The position numbers and the translations under genes were made by a program. From Ustilago trichophora (taxonomy: Eukaryota > Basidiomycota > Ustilaginomycetes > Ustilaginales > Ustilaginaceae), in the NCBI GenBank assembly GCA_900323505.1, contig OOIN01000003.1, forward strand, positions 434,001 through 498,000: a stretch of 64,000 bases of DNA. The letters run 5' to 3'. Below the pieces are notes generated by a model. The model saw only the letters and a program-made list of their open reading frames with translations. It was not told where the DNA came from and made no database searches. Shown here piece after piece: positions 63,422-64,000 of this stretch (position 1 is the first letter of the stretch; each line of letters starts with the position of its first letter).

Positions 63422-64000
63422 GGCCAGGAGCTTGTGTATGCTTGGTGGCAGCGAAGGAATGAGGTCCACTCGGGGCTAAATGGATAGTCAGCGTCGCCTC
63501 TGGTCGGTCTGAGCTTTGTGTGCGGTTGTCGAAGCAAAAGCTGTCAGGATGTGTCGAGGATGGTGTGACTGGTCAATGGCCAAATCAAGCAAGATTGACA
63601 GGGCCAGATCTCAATTCACACACCTAAATGCTCCACTTCTCCGCTAAGCTACCCGATCGATCGAGCATAATCACATACTGCCCCGATTTTGATTCTAAAA
63701 TTCGCACGAGTGGAAGAACGTACGCTCACGTCTGTCCCACCGCCAGCCGCCGCCGCCACTTCAGTCCCACCGAAGCTGTGCTGCTAGATAATGGCCAATT
63801 TGATTGGGAAGAAAGGCTGTGATTAGATCTCGGAAAGTCACGCGAAAGACTACTTGGACCAACCAGAACTGCAGCTTGCAAGCCGCTCTTTCTCTGTGAG
63901 TCACGGACCCACTTCTTCTTGAAAGCTCCACACTCGAAAAGTCTCCTGTCCCCGCCTCGGCCCAGCACCGAATTCTCTCAACTCAATCCTCGACTTCTCC
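63422..64000. other. Upstream region of DCN1, to the right edge
   Basis: 579 bp with the DCN1 promoter. The last 100 bp are CT-rich, similar to leaders of rightward genes in this window, so a plus-strand gene may begin beyond the edge. No coding sequence was recognised. Confidence 0.45.

Overview
This window is nuclear DNA of a fungus, most likely a basidiomycete smut (Ustilaginales). The grounds are long intron-poor ORFs with strong C-ending codon preference in housekeeping genes, a few short introns of about 80 to 190 nt with GTAAGT/GTATGT donors and CTGAC- or CTAAC-like branch points, pyrimidine-rich leaders, many microsatellites, and proteins from fungus-wide families (Kch1, Mdm31, Efl1, Nog1, Dcn1, PMP47). 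The genus was not determined. No mobile element, rRNA, tRNA or CRISPR array was recognised. By this annotation roughly 26 kb of the 64 kb is non-coding.

Layout. A very large disordered protein (minus strand) runs off the left edge and is followed by about 4.3 kb without genes. At 9-22 kb lie a pol beta-like family X DNA polymerase with a mitochondrial-type N terminus, the ribosome-maturation GTPase Efl1 divergent from the U5 snRNP WD40 protein, an unrecognised proline-rich coiled-coil protein, and a two-exon protein that joins an RNase H1-type hybrid-binding domain to a glyoxalase-like (VOC) region. At 24-35 kb are four plus-strand genes: Kch1-type membrane protein, PMP47/Ant1-type peroxisomal carrier, Mdm31 and a class V PLP enzyme. 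A 75-residue ZNF706-like gene in three exons (minus strand) and an Nrg1-like C2H2 repressor (minus strand) follow; about 6.7 kb of gene-free, repeat-rich DNA lies upstream of the repressor. At 44-57 kb are a large acidic unrecognised protein, Nog1, and a protein with a possible tubby/LURP-like domain. At 57-64 kb are P5C dehydrogenase, LSM3 (three exons), mitochondrial ribosomal protein uL5m and Dcn1 (two exons).

The genes are mostly separate housekeeping units, not a pathway cluster. Shared themes are 60S ribosome maturation (Efl1, Nog1), splicing (SNRNP40-like, LSM3) and mitochondrial function (Pol X, Mdm31, uL5m). No coordinated multi-gene system was found. The best candidates for something undescribed are the hybrid-binding/VOC fusion, the mitochondrially addressed pol beta-like polymerase, a run of three hairpins with a shared 13-nt loop and compensatory stem changes downstream of the P5C dehydrogenase gene, and a 7-mer (TACTGTA) that recurs in upstream regions. 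Exon structures were deduced by eye from splice consensus and family similarity.
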